Source: JADJPL01 sp964607915
Lineage (GTDB): Bacteria > Bacteroidota > Bacteroidia > Chitinophagales > Saprospiraceae
Reading direction: 5' to 3'
NCBI GenBank assembly: GCA_964607915.1
Contig: CAZSMU010000041.1
Coordinates: forward strand, 1-24,867
Length of the DNA: 24,867 nt
Shown here: piece by piece, positions 7,964-15,061 of the stretch
Layout of the letters: each line of letters begins with the position of its first letter
Position numbering within the stretch: the stretch's first letter is position 1
The notes under the pieces: generated by a model
Database searches by the model: none
What the model saw: the letters and a program-made list of their open reading frames with translations, nothing else
What the model was told of the DNA's origin: nothing
Program-made: the position numbers and the translations under genes

Positions 7964-9097
7964 CTACTTTGGCGTCTGTTGCTGTAACCTGGCTACTACT
8001 TTTTCCAGTATCGGCGCATGGCCGCGTACTTGCCAGCCATTGCTGTAGTTGGTAGCCATCGTCAGGTTCATGGAGGGGATATATACTACCTGGGTGCCCC
8101 AGTACCCCGCATGCGTCCAGGCGTCCACATCTTTTATTTTTACGAGGTATATGCCTTTTCGGTAATCCATGCGCGGTTTGTCGGCAGATGCATAGGTGGT
8201 TTTCACAAGCATGGTATCCAGCGTAGCTTTGTATCGAAATACCTCGTGTTGAAACAGACTCTGAAAGAAGAGGGACAGCTCCCGGGTGGTAGAAAGCAGA
8301 CCACCGCCGCCATACAGGTCAATGGAGGGATTCCAGTCGTATGTATCTATTCCCTGCGAATATTGATGGATACGGTTTTTAGGATTCCTGTCGGAGGTGA
8401 TGGCATCTTCTATTTGAGTAGTTTTTAACCCTTTTGCCTGCAATTGCAGCAGATCTTCGAGGGCATCCCCCATGCTTTTACCGGTTATTTTTTCTAAAAT
8501 TTCGCCCAATAGAATATAGCCTGTATCGGAATAACTGAACTTTTCCCCAATTGCACCCACGGGTTTTCCCCAATTGACCAGGGCTTCTATCTGTTCGGTG
8601 CGCGTCCATACGTGAGAGGGATCTTTTTCGATTCGCTCAAAATACTCGGATGTGTTTGTATGGTCAAATAGCCCGCTGGAGTGTGTGATTAAATGGCGAA
8701 TCGAAATTTTATCGGCATCGTATTGACCTCGTTTCAAAATGCGGCTGTGCTCGGGTGAAATATATTTGGAAATAGGGTCGTCAAGAGATAATTTGCCTTC
8801 TTCCCACAAGCGCAAAATGCTGCAAGCCACGAAAGTTTTGGTGACGCTGGCTATTCTGAAACACGCGTTACGGGTCAGCTTTTCCTTGCGCTCGAAGTGG
8901 TTGTAGCCCGAGGCCCCGCTCCATGAAATATTGTAGTCCGGGCTTTCGACATGCAGCAAAATCCCGATATTCTTATCATTTGCAGAGGTATCCAAAAGGG
9001 TTTGGAGTTCCTTTGAAAGGGTGGTGCTGGAAAAATTCTTCGTCGCGTGGCATCCGAGCGCGAAGATTGCGCCGCACAAGGCGAGGATTTTTGTCAT
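7964..9097 (-). CDS. Serine beta-lactamase-like lipoprotein (PF00144 class C/esterase fold)
   Basis: A 377-residue member of the beta-lactamase/D-alanyl-D-alanine carboxypeptidase superfamily. The N-terminus has a short hydrophobic stretch ending in the lipobox ALGC (Cys16), so it is probably a membrane-anchored periplasmic or outer-membrane lipoprotein. Catalytic motifs are S84-V-T-K87, Y189-S-D191 (in place of the usual Y-x-N) and H329-A-G331. Members include class C beta-lactamases, DD-peptidases and esterases; antibiotic hydrolysis cannot be inferred from sequence alone. An A-rich AAAAAAAGAG lies just before the ATG. The gene is visibly poorer in GC than its neighbours (40-45% in two 60-base blocks I counted, against 63% in a block of the next gene), which suggests acquisition by transfer. 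It lies 70 bases downstream of fadJ on the same strand. Confidence 0.88.
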   Translation of the reverse strand: MTKILALCGAIFALGCHATKNFSSTTLSKELQTLLDTSANDKNIGILLHVESPDYNISWSGASGYNHFERKEKLTRNACFRIASVTKTFVACSILRLWEEGKLSLDDPISKYISPEHSRILKRGQYDADKISIRHLITHSSGLFDHTNTSEYFERIEKDPSHVWTRTEQIEALVNWGKPVGAIGEKFSYSDTGYILLGEILEKITGKSMGDALEDLLQLQAKGLKTTQIEDAITSDRNPKNRIHQYSQGIDTYDWNPSIDLYGGGGLLSTTRELSLFFQSLFQHEVFRYKATLDTMLVKTTYASADKPRMDYRKGIYLVKIKDVDAWTHAGYWGTQVVYIPSMNLTMATNYSNGWQVRGHAPILEKVVARLQQQTPK

Positions 9098-9167
9098 GGC
9101 TCTTTTTTTTATGAATAATTATACAAAAAAGGTTCTTAGCATACCCCTGGGGTTTGTACCGGATAGG

Positions 9168-11273
9168 CTATAGCTTCCCCAAAAATTTGGGGACTTTGAA
9201 GCGGGGGCCAAAGCGTTGTTCCAGTTCGCGGCATTTTTCTACGAACGCCTCCCGGCCGTAATCCTCTATGAACTGAATGACACCGCCTTTGCAGGCAGGG
9301 AAGCCCCAGCCGTAGATGCTGCCCAGGTTGGCAGCAGCCACAGATTGGATTACGCCCTCCTGCATGCACCAGACGGCCTCCAGTACCTGTACGATCAGGA
9401 GGCGGTCAATCACTTCCTGCCGTTGGTAATCAGGGTGTACTGCCGGCAGCACATCCTGCATTTCCGGCCATAGGTGCTTCCGTCCGTCGGCAGTGTAGGT
9501 ATAAAAGCCTTCTTGCCGGGCCTTGCCAGGCCGGCGCAGGGTATCCAGGAAGGAGCGTGCGAGGTCGGCTGCAGGATGTTGGATGTACTTAGGTCCGTAG
9601 TGGGTTGCTGCCTGTTGTTCGTAGCGCAGGACGAGTTCCAGGCCCAGTTCGTCGGCCAGGGCGAGAGGGCTTTTGGGCATGCCTGCCTGTAAGCCCAGGT
9701 TTTCGATGACGGCTGCCGGGTATCCTTCCTGCAGCATGGCTATTCCCTCCAGGATGTAGGTGTTTTGTACGCGGGCGGCATAAAAACCCCATATATCTTT
9801 TACCAGAATAGGGGTTTTTCCGATGGCGCGCACAAAGTCAAAGGCGCGGGCAATGGTTTCTTCCGACGTTTCTTTTCCGCGCACAATCTCGACGAGCCGC
9901 GTATCGGTGACCGGGTGAAAAAAGTGCAGCCCTATGAATCGGCCTGGCTGGGCACAAGCGTCTGCCAGTGTAGTGATGGGGATGGAGACGGTATTGCTGG
10001 CGATAAAGGCCTGTTCCTCGAGGCAGGATTCGGCTTCCCGTACTACTTTTTGCTTGACTTGCCGGCTTTCGAACACCGCTTCGATGACCAGGTCACAAGA
10101 CTGGAAATCCGCGGGGTTATCGGTGGCTTGTATCTTTTTGAGAAGGGCATCGCGTTCTTCCTGCAGCAGGGTGCTGTTGGCCACCTGTTCGTCGAGGCGT
10201 TGGCGTATGAATTCCACGCCGCGTGCGGCGATGGGCTGGGATACGTCTTTGAGTACAACGCTGAGGCCGTTCTGCAGGCAGGTCAGGGCGATGCCGGAGC
10301 CCATCGTTCCGGCGCCGATGACGCCGACGGTTTGGGGTCGGAAGCGCCCGTACCCTTTGGGGCGGTCGTTGCCCGCTTTGATATAGTTGGCATCGAACCA
10401 GAATGCCTTGACCATGTTTTTGCACTGCCGGCTGCGCACCAGTTCGGTGTAATATCGGCTTTCCAGGCGGCAAGCTACATCGAAGCCCACCTTGGAAGCC
10501 TCGGTCAGGATATGCAAGATGGCGCGCGGCGCGGGGTAGTTGTCGAAATTTTGCCCGTTGAGGGCGGCAGAGAAGGCCATGATTTTCCGAGCGGTCGCGG
10601 GCTCGCGGGCGGAGCCGCCGGGGATGACGCGGCCGGGGGTATCCCAGGGCCGGCGTCCTTCGCGGGTGCGCATGAGCCACGCTTTGGCCTTTTGCAGCGT
10701 TTCCTTGGGCGATGCCGACAATTCGTCCACGATACCGGCTTGCAGAGCGCCGCGGGGATCGTAGCGCTTTCCGCCGGCGAGGATGGGGAACGCTTTTTCG
10801 ATGCCGAGGAGCCACATCAGGCGTACGATGCTGCCGCCTGCCGGGATGAGTCCGATTTCGACTTCCGGCAACCCGACTTGGATTTTGGGGTTATCGAGTA
10901 CAATGCGGTGGTGGCAGCCCAGGGCGAGTTCGAAGCCGGCTCCCAGGGCACTACCGTTGATAGCGGCCACTACGGGTACACCCGGACTTTCGAGGTCGCG
11001 CAGGAAGGTCTTCATTCCCTCGGCAGCGGCGAAGATCTCTGCGGCATCCTCGGCCTGGTAGATATACTCCAGGTCTCCACCGGCCATAAAGGTCTTTTTG
11101 GCGGAGGCCAGGATTACCCCGCGGAGCCTGCCCTGTTTTTTTTCTACTTTCAACTGCTGGAGGACGGGTACGAAGGCCGACCAGATTTTCTGGTTCATGA
11201 CATTTTCCTCCCGGTTGTCCATATCGAGGGTGAGGGTGACGATATTATCGGTGTCCTTTTGATAGCGGATCAT
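9168..11273 (-). CDS. fadJ: Bifunctional enoyl-CoA hydratase/3-hydroxyacyl-CoA dehydrogenase (FadJ/FadB-like)
   Basis: A 701-residue fused beta-oxidation enzyme that hydrates trans-2-enoyl-CoA and oxidises the resulting L-3-hydroxyacyl-CoA with NAD+. Residues 1 to about 200 are the crotonase domain, with both catalytic glutamates visible (Glu115 in GAGFELALGC, Glu137 in GLPEVEIG). The NAD-binding motif GVIGAGTMGSG lies at 317-327. The dehydrogenase His-Glu dyad is present as His450 (GLHFFHPV) and Glu462 (LVEIV), 12 residues apart as in the family. The usual PGFxxNR segment reads IWGFYAAR (494-501), a variation I associate with actinobacterial-type trifunctional proteins. The start ATG overlaps the thiolase stop by four bases (ATGA), so the two are translationally coupled and their products probably assemble together. 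Both activities look intact, unlike the partner. Confidence 0.93.
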   Translation of the reverse strand: MIRYQKDTDNIVTLTLDMDNREENVMNQKIWSAFVPVLQQLKVEKKQGRLRGVILASAKKTFMAGGDLEYIYQAEDAAEIFAAAEGMKTFLRDLESPGVPVVAAINGSALGAGFELALGCHHRIVLDNPKIQVGLPEVEIGLIPAGGSIVRLMWLLGIEKAFPILAGGKRYDPRGALQAGIVDELSASPKETLQKAKAWLMRTREGRRPWDTPGRVIPGGSAREPATARKIMAFSAALNGQNFDNYPAPRAILHILTEASKVGFDVACRLESRYYTELVRSRQCKNMVKAFWFDANYIKAGNDRPKGYGRFRPQTVGVIGAGTMGSGIALTCLQNGLSVVLKDVSQPIAARGVEFIRQRLDEQVANSTLLQEERDALLKKIQATDNPADFQSCDLVIEAVFESRQVKQKVVREAESCLEEQAFIASNTVSIPITTLADACAQPGRFIGLHFFHPVTDTRLVEIVRGKETSEETIARAFDFVRAIGKTPILVKDIWGFYAARVQNTYILEGIAMLQEGYPAAVIENLGLQAGMPKSPLALADELGLELVLRYEQQAATHYGPKYIQHPAADLARSFLDTLRRPGKARQEGFYTYTADGRKHLWPEMQDVLPAVHPDYQRQEVIDRLLIVQVLEAVWCMQEGVIQSVAAANLGSIYGWGFPACKGGVIQFIEDYGREAFVEKCRELEQRFGPRFKVPKFLGKL

Positions 11274-12475
11274 AGTCGTTCGATTAAAGTAGCTACTCCG
11301 ATGCCGCCCTCTGCGGTAATGGCGGCCAGTCCGGTCTGTTTGCCGGTCTGTTCCAGTTGTTCTATGAGCATACCGATGAGGATGGCCCCGCTGGCGCCGA
11401 TGGCGTTGCCCAGTGCGATGGCCCCGCCGTGGATATTGAACCTGTCCTCGGGGATGTCGAGTTCGCGCTGGAAGTAGAGGGGGGCGGCGGCGAAAGGTTC
11501 ATTCGTTTGCCAGATTTCGATATCGCCTGCTTCCATGCCGGCGAGGGTGAGGCATTTTCGGGCGGCTTGTACGGCGCCCTGATATATGAGCACGGGATCG
11601 GTACAGGTATGGCTCATCGCGCGTATCCTCGCCCGGGGGGTCAGGCCCAGGGCGAGCCCTTTTTCGAGGCTGCCCAATAACGCTAGGGCTGCCCCGTCTA
11701 TGGAGGGGGCGGAATTTCCTTCGGTATGGATAGGTCGGATGCGTTCTACTTCCGGGAATTGGGCGAGTGCGATCTCGCCGAAGCCGGGGCTGGGTAGGTG
11801 TTGGTGAAAGGGTGCGAACCCCTCTAATGCCCCTTCGTCGAGCAGGTGCCTGCGCAACTGGTCGCAGGGGAGCAAAGGCAAGCCGTTCCGGTCGTGCAGG
11901 GGGACTACCGCATGGCCGAAAGCATCCCTCTCAAGGGCGGCCATTGCTTTTTGCACCGAGTGCCGTGCAAACCGGTCAGCTTCTTCGCGTCCGATGCCGT
12001 GCATGGTGGCCAATAGGTCGGCGGCGAGACTGGCGGGGATGTAGCGGGTCAGGTGGAGCCATTCCGGGTCACCGGCGAAGTCGGTTTCTTGACCGCGGTA
12101 GCTGTCGCGGCTGCGGCTGTCGAGCCCTCCAGCGATGACCAATCCATCCACGCCACCCTGGACCTTTGTCGCGGCAAAATTGATGGCCGAAAGCCCGGAG
12201 GCGGCGTTTCGGTTGAGCGTCATACCGCTGACCCCTGCGGGCCAGCCAGCCTTCAGGATACCTGCACGGGCGATGTTGATTCCGTAGTCTTCCAAGGGTA
12301 GTACCGCACCGATGAGTACATCGTCCACTTGGGCTGTGTTTAGCCGGTTGCGGGTCTGTAGCGCTTTCAGTAGAAGTACCAGCAAGTCCACCGGTTTGAT
12401 TTCATCGTAGGGGTTTCCTTCTTTGCGGTAGTCGCGGGGCGTGCGCACCGCATCGAAAATATAAGCCTCTTGCAT
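11270..12475 (-). CDS. Thiolase-fold protein lacking the catalytic Cys-His-Cys residues
   Basis: A 401-residue thiolase homologue resembling the FadA chain of the mycobacterial-type trifunctional complex, encoded directly before and overlapping fadJ. A thiolase would cleave 3-ketoacyl-CoA to acetyl-CoA. The three catalytic positions are all replaced here: the nucleophile segment reads TLNRNAASGL (Ala91 for Cys), the GHP motif reads ALGNAIG (Asn357 for His), and the second Cys segment reads AITAEGGIG (Thr387 for Cys). I re-derived these codons from the nucleotides. The frame is open end to end, NEPF (325-328, for NEAF) is kept, and the C-terminus GVATLIERL is typical, so this does not look like random decay. 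It is probably a structural or regulatory subunit, or an enzyme with a different reaction. Calling it an active acetyl-CoA acyltransferase would be misleading. Confidence 0.88.
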   Translation of the reverse strand: MQEAYIFDAVRTPRDYRKEGNPYDEIKPVDLLVLLLKALQTRNRLNTAQVDDVLIGAVLPLEDYGINIARAGILKAGWPAGVSGMTLNRNAASGLSAINFAATKVQGGVDGLVIAGGLDSRSRDSYRGQETDFAGDPEWLHLTRYIPASLAADLLATMHGIGREEADRFARHSVQKAMAALERDAFGHAVVPLHDRNGLPLLPCDQLRRHLLDEGALEGFAPFHQHLPSPGFGEIALAQFPEVERIRPIHTEGNSAPSIDGAALALLGSLEKGLALGLTPRARIRAMSHTCTDPVLIYQGAVQAARKCLTLAGMEAGDIEIWQTNEPFAAAPLYFQRELDIPEDRFNIHGGAIALGNAIGASGAILIGMLIEQLEQTGKQTGLAAITAEGGIGVATLIERL

Positions 12476-12498
12476 CGGCGTGGCAGGTTATTTCGTCG

Positions 12499-12506
12499 CA
12501 AAAATA
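12499..12506 (-). promoter_or_regulatory. -7 box for the thiolase-like/fadJ operon
   Basis: The minus strand reads TATTTTTG, an exact match to the Bacteroidota -7 consensus TAnnTTTG, 23 bases before the ATG at 12475. The expected -33 TTTG is not clear at about 19 bases further upstream, where TGGA is seen. The short distance implies a leader of under 20 bases. Confidence 0.4.
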
Positions 12507-12575
12507 GGGCGAAGGATTTTCTTATTCCAGTAAATTCTACATTGCTTTGCTATATTGCAAGGCAAAAAAGAAACA

Positions 12576-12875
12576 ATGGCAAGAGGGCTTAAACTCACGG
12601 GCTTCGCCCGCTTTTTCATCTTGATGCTCATCCTGGCTCCGCTGGCGTATATCATCGCTTCGTATGCTAATGGCCAGGATGGGGTGGCGAACATCAAAAA
12701 GCTTCTTGGAATGGGGCAACAGACCGAATCGGCGCAAGGCGGAGCCTCTACACCGCTGTTCGGGGGGAAAAACGAACAGATCCGACGGCTGGAATCGCAG
12801 GTGGATTCCCTGGAGGAAGTGCTGCGCACGCGCGACCTGGAAATCGCTCGTCTCAAAGGAATGTTGGAACGGTAA
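12576..12875 (+). CDS. Small single-pass membrane protein with C-terminal coiled coil
   Basis: A 99-residue protein that I do not recognise. It has a basic N-terminus (MARGLKLTGF), one strongly hydrophobic segment at about residues 10-29, a Gly/Ser/Gln-rich linker at 45-66, and a charged coiled coil at 66-99 with heptad-like Ile69, Leu72, Val76, Leu79, Leu83, Ile90, Leu93 and Leu97. This suggests an N-in anchor with a short oligomerising tail. I use the ATG at 12576 (preceded by AAAAAAGAAAC) rather than the in-frame TTG at 12555, which would add seven polar residues. It diverges from the thiolase operon across 100 bases. Codon use and GC resemble the neighbours, which supports it being real. 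Function is unknown. Confidence 0.65.
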   Translation: MARGLKLTGFARFFILMLILAPLAYIIASYANGQDGVANIKKLLGMGQQTESAQGGASTPLFGGKNEQIRRLESQVDSLEEVLRTRDLEIARLKGMLER

Positions 12876-12951
12876 GCACATTCCAATCGGTAGGCGAAGA
12901 ACGGCGGTATAGGGGAAGCCTATTCGCTGGGAAGGGGTATTCGGAAAAAGG

Positions 12952-12967
12952 GTCTCTGCCTAGAGAC
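12952..12967 (+). repeat. Perfect 6-bp hairpin in the intergenic stretch
   Basis: GTCTCT (12952-12957) and AGAGAC (12962-12967) flank the 4-base loop GCCT, 76 bases after the small membrane protein gene. There is no T-run after it, so it is at best a weak terminator; it may belong to the adjacent repeat. Confidence 0.35.
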
Positions 12968-12973
12968 AACGGA

Positions 12974-13023
12974 GAGGGGTCAGCAAGGCTTTTGCCTCCT
13001 CACCGACCCCTCGCAATAAGTCT
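12974..13023 (-). repeat. Palindromic copy of the dispersed repeat
   Basis: On the minus strand this begins AGACTTATTGCGAGGGGTC (13005-13023), differing from the right arm of the 5335-5502 element (AGACTTGTTGCGAGGGGTC) at one of 19 positions, and similarity continues for a few bases. Its own inverted mate GAGGGGTC lies at 12974-12981 opposite GACCCCTC at 13005-13012, so the copy can fold. It is intergenic, like the others, and carries no coding sequence. Confidence 0.6.
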
Positions 13024-13046
13024 GGATAAATAATTAACGGAAGTTT

Positions 13047-13077
13047 CTTGTTTGAATCGGCAAAAAAATTAATTTTG
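13047..13077 (+). promoter_or_regulatory. Strong Bacteroidota-type promoter in a non-coding stretch
   Basis: CTTG (13047-13050), a 19-base spacer and TAATTTTG (13070-13077) fit TTTG-N19-TAnnTTTG, with the -7 box exact. It points rightward, toward the 3' end of the convergent rhodopsin gene, where no plus-strand gene begins. Transcription would start near 13084 and meet a strong terminator about 50 bases later. Confidence 0.55.
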
Positions 13078-13083
13078 CCCCGT

Positions 13084-13143
13084 TTAATAATGCTTCGTCC
13101 TGTTGCCTATCTCCAAAAAGGGCAGCAGGATTTTTTCTTTTTT
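13084..13143 (+). ncRNA. Candidate very short RNA or terminator leader
   Basis: A promoter with an exact -7 box (13070-13077) and an intrinsic terminator ending at 13143 define a unit of about 55-60 bases with no credible reading frame. The hairpin occupies most of it. It resembles no RNA family that I recognise. The alternative is that the promoter box is a chance match and the terminator simply ends the transcript of the small membrane gene, or blocks plus-strand reading into the rhodopsin gene. Confidence 0.3.
13098..13143 (+). terminator. Intrinsic terminator
   Basis: TCCTGTTGCC (13098-13107) pairs with GGCAGCAGGA (13121-13130) over 10 bp with one G-U wobble and a 13-base loop. It is followed directly by TTTTTTCTTTTTT (13131-13143). 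The shape is a standard rho-independent terminator for plus-strand transcripts. The nearest upstream gene on that strand ends at 12875, so it may serve that gene or a short RNA from the promoter at 13047. Confidence 0.75.
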
Positions 13144-13300
13144 GGTTCGGGCTGCCGCAATGGTAAAGGAAACGACCCTTTTCTCACCTCACGGGTTCTT
13201 GCAACCAGACTTTATACACGCACGAAAACCCAGTCTTCACAGGGCGAAAACGGGATTTCCGTGCGGGTAAGAAAGACGATTCCTCGAAAGGAACTTTCTG
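13144..13300. other. Non-coding tail of the rhodopsin operon
   Basis: No convincing gene is present. An open frame crossing it on the plus strand starts before the terminator and runs into the antisense of the rhodopsin, so it is rejected. On the minus strand, just after the rhodopsin stop, TTCCT and AGGAA around a TTCG tetraloop (near 13277-13290) followed by a pyrimidine-rich TCTTTCTT could act as a weak terminator. Imperfect arms CGCACGAAAACCC and GGGATTTCCGTGCG also face each other further out. Confidence 0.3.
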
Positions 13301-14020
13301 TTACTTGGATACGGCCAGCGAATAGATGACCAGGCCAAAGCCGATTTTGTTCACGGCGTCACCGATGTTATAGATGATGTCCATGGCTTCCAGGGGAAGT
13401 GCGCCAGACAGCAAGCCACCGGGGATGGCCATATAGCCGATGGGGTAGATAGCCCAACCTACGAGGATGAACCAGCCGAGCGTCTTGACAGCGCTTTGCA
13501 GTGCTCCATCGCCCGAGCCCATGGCAAGTTTCTTGGCATGGCCAAACCATACATCATAGAAGATGAAAGCATAGCCTACCGTCGAGATAGCTCCCCAGAG
13601 AGGAGACTGGTCGCGGAAGACCGTCTCGCCCAGGTAGCCCGTTACGAGCATCCACAAGGACCAGAAGATCATGCGCCAGAGCAGCCCTTTCGTAGCGCCG
13701 AAGGCCTTGAGGATCAGGTAGAATTCCACGCACATGAGGGGTACCGTCAGAATCCAGTCAATGTAGCGGAATTCCGTGGGGGAGGTGCCGTTTTCCGCCC
13801 AGAAGCTCCGCATATAGAAGTAGTGGACGGCTGCGATACCCGTGATCATACCGGATACGAGCAGGGAATCCTTCCATTTGCCTTCTACGCGCGTCATCTG
13901 CACGAAAAAGAACACGGTCGAAGCCAGCATGGCCATCGAGCCGATAAAGAACGTAAAGCCTACATAGTCGCCCGACTTTAGCGTCGCCAGGAAAAGTGTG
14001 TTGTTTAATAATGCTTCCAT
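13301..14020 (-). CDS. Proteorhodopsin, light-driven proton pump (DTE type, green-tuned)
   Basis: A 239-residue seven-helix retinal protein of the inner membrane. Helix C reads FRYIDWILTVPLMCVEF: Asp88 is the proton acceptor, Thr92 the middle motif residue and Glu99 the donor, the DTE set of outward proton pumps. Met96 is at the position that is Leu (green) or Gln (blue) in marine proteorhodopsins; Met there is usual in Bacteroidota and green-absorbing. His66 matches the proteorhodopsin helix-B histidine. Lys225 in GDAVNKIGFG binds retinal, with counter-ion Asp221 four residues before. Helix E reads LWGAISTVGY, with Gly143 in place of the Trp138 of bacteriorhodopsin, as in carotenoid-binding xanthorhodopsin. 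It is the last gene of crtY-blh-rhodopsin, 84 bases after blh. The leader is very AT-rich and no exact promoter box was found. Confidence 0.96.
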   Translation of the reverse strand: MEALLNNTLFLATLKSGDYVGFTFFIGSMAMLASTVFFFVQMTRVEGKWKDSLLVSGMITGIAAVHYFYMRSFWAENGTSPTEFRYIDWILTVPLMCVEFYLILKAFGATKGLLWRMIFWSLWMLVTGYLGETVFRDQSPLWGAISTVGYAFIFYDVWFGHAKKLAMGSGDGALQSAVKTLGWFILVGWAIYPIGYMAIPGGLLSGALPLEAMDIIYNIGDAVNKIGFGLVIYSLAVSK

Positions 14021-14104
14021 GATAAAATTGGGTTTTATAAAAAATAATGAAGTCCTAACAATGATTCAGAATTTATGTTTAAAAAAAAGACAAACGCGCA
14101 ATAA

Positions 14105-15061
14105 TTATCCCCTAAAAAATTCATTTCCCGTATGAATATTCACGCCAAAACGCTTGTATAATTGATCCATCAGGATCATGTGCGGCAGGGTTATGGCGGC
14201 AATGCCCATAAACAAAACCCCCAGGGCCTCTGTCAACCCGCCGCTGCGAAAGAACCAGATGGCCGCTCCGATGCCTGCCAGGGCCAGCAGGGAGAAAGCA
14301 GCCGCGTCCCGCACATAGTGCTTCCAGGAATACGCTCCCCGTGCGATTCTTAAAAAAGAAATCTGGTCCTGCATGGAGTGCAGGGCATGCCATCCGGCAA
14401 AATACAAAGCGAAGCCCAGCAACAGAGGGGTGCTGATAAAAAGTACCAACAGGAAGAAGAGCTGGGCCAACCCCATGCGGAAAGCCTCCGGCGATAACCG
14501 CCGTACGGCTACACCCCAAAGGAGCAGGCAAAGGTTCAGGATGGGCAGGGCAACAGCAGCTGCAGTATAGGTGGAAGGAGCCCAGGAGGGCAATTCTGTC
14601 CGCACAATGGCCTCCACGATGGGCTTGCTGCTTTCATAGTGCCATAAAACAGGGGTGAGCAGCACAAAGCCGCCCCAACAAACGAAGTAGGGCCAGTTGG
14701 TCGCGTCGCGGGGCAGGGTCGCATCCCAGTCGGATTGCCCAAAATGGTAGATGGACAGCGCTATGAAAAACACAAACCCGAGCCAGGGGAAAACGAACCA
14801 GAGCAGGGCATACGCGAGGATCAAACCCAGGTATGCCAAATAAAATACCGGCAAGCCCTGCACTTTTCCAGCCAGGCGGCTCATCTGCAGGAATAAAAGT
14901 TGATCGGTAGCCCCATGCGGGATGCCGATGCCGGCGATGAGCACCAGGGCCAGAGGAAGGGAAGCCTGCTCCATGAGCTGGGGCAAACACCAACCCATGA
15001 ACATAATCGCCAGGCCCCCGGCCCAGAGCATTCGGGTCAATCGCTGTCCTTTTGGTGTCAT
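14105..15061 (-). CDS. blh: Beta-carotene 15,15'-dioxygenase, Brp/Blh family
   Basis: A 318-residue polytopic membrane enzyme that cleaves beta-carotene symmetrically into two all-trans-retinal molecules, the chromophore of the rhodopsin encoded next. Conserved histidines expected to hold the catalytic Fe(II) are visible: His49 in GIPHGATDQ, His106 in YHFGQSDW, His225 and His228 in GWHALHSMQDQ, and His294 in TLPHMILMDQ. Hydrophobic helices cover most of the chain. I use the ATG at 15061, which overlaps the crtY stop as ATGA, instead of an in-frame upstream start at 15133 that lies inside crtY; the overlap implies translational coupling. The length matches the family, and no defects were seen. 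Confidence 0.95.
   Translation of the reverse strand: MTPKGQRLTRMLWAGGLAIMFMGWCLPQLMEQASLPLALVLIAGIGIPHGATDQLLFLQMSRLAGKVQGLPVFYLAYLGLILAYALLWFVFPWLGFVFFIALSIYHFGQSDWDATLPRDATNWPYFVCWGGFVLLTPVLWHYESSKPIVEAIVRTELPSWAPSTYTAAAVALPILNLCLLLWGVAVRRLSPEAFRMGLAQLFFLLVLFISTPLLLGFALYFAGWHALHSMQDQISFLRIARGAYSWKHYVRDAAAFSLLALAGIGAAIWFFRSGGLTEALGVLFMGIAAITLPHMILMDQLYKRFGVNIHTGNEFFRG

Noticed and set aside
9765..11477. Open frame of 570 codons on the plus strand
   Set aside because: It is antisense to the fadJ and thiolase-like genes, starts and ends inside them, and has no family motif. GC-rich genes often give long antisense frames.
13048..13329. Plus-strand frame of 93 codons in the gap before the rhodopsin
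   Set aside because: It contains the intrinsic terminator with its T-run (read as FFFF), overlaps the rhodopsin 3' end and has no recognisable domain.
13301..14020. Possibility that the rhodopsin is a sodium or chloride pump
   Set aside because: Helix C has Asp88, Thr92 and Glu99 (DTE), not NDQ or NTQ, so it is a proton pump type.
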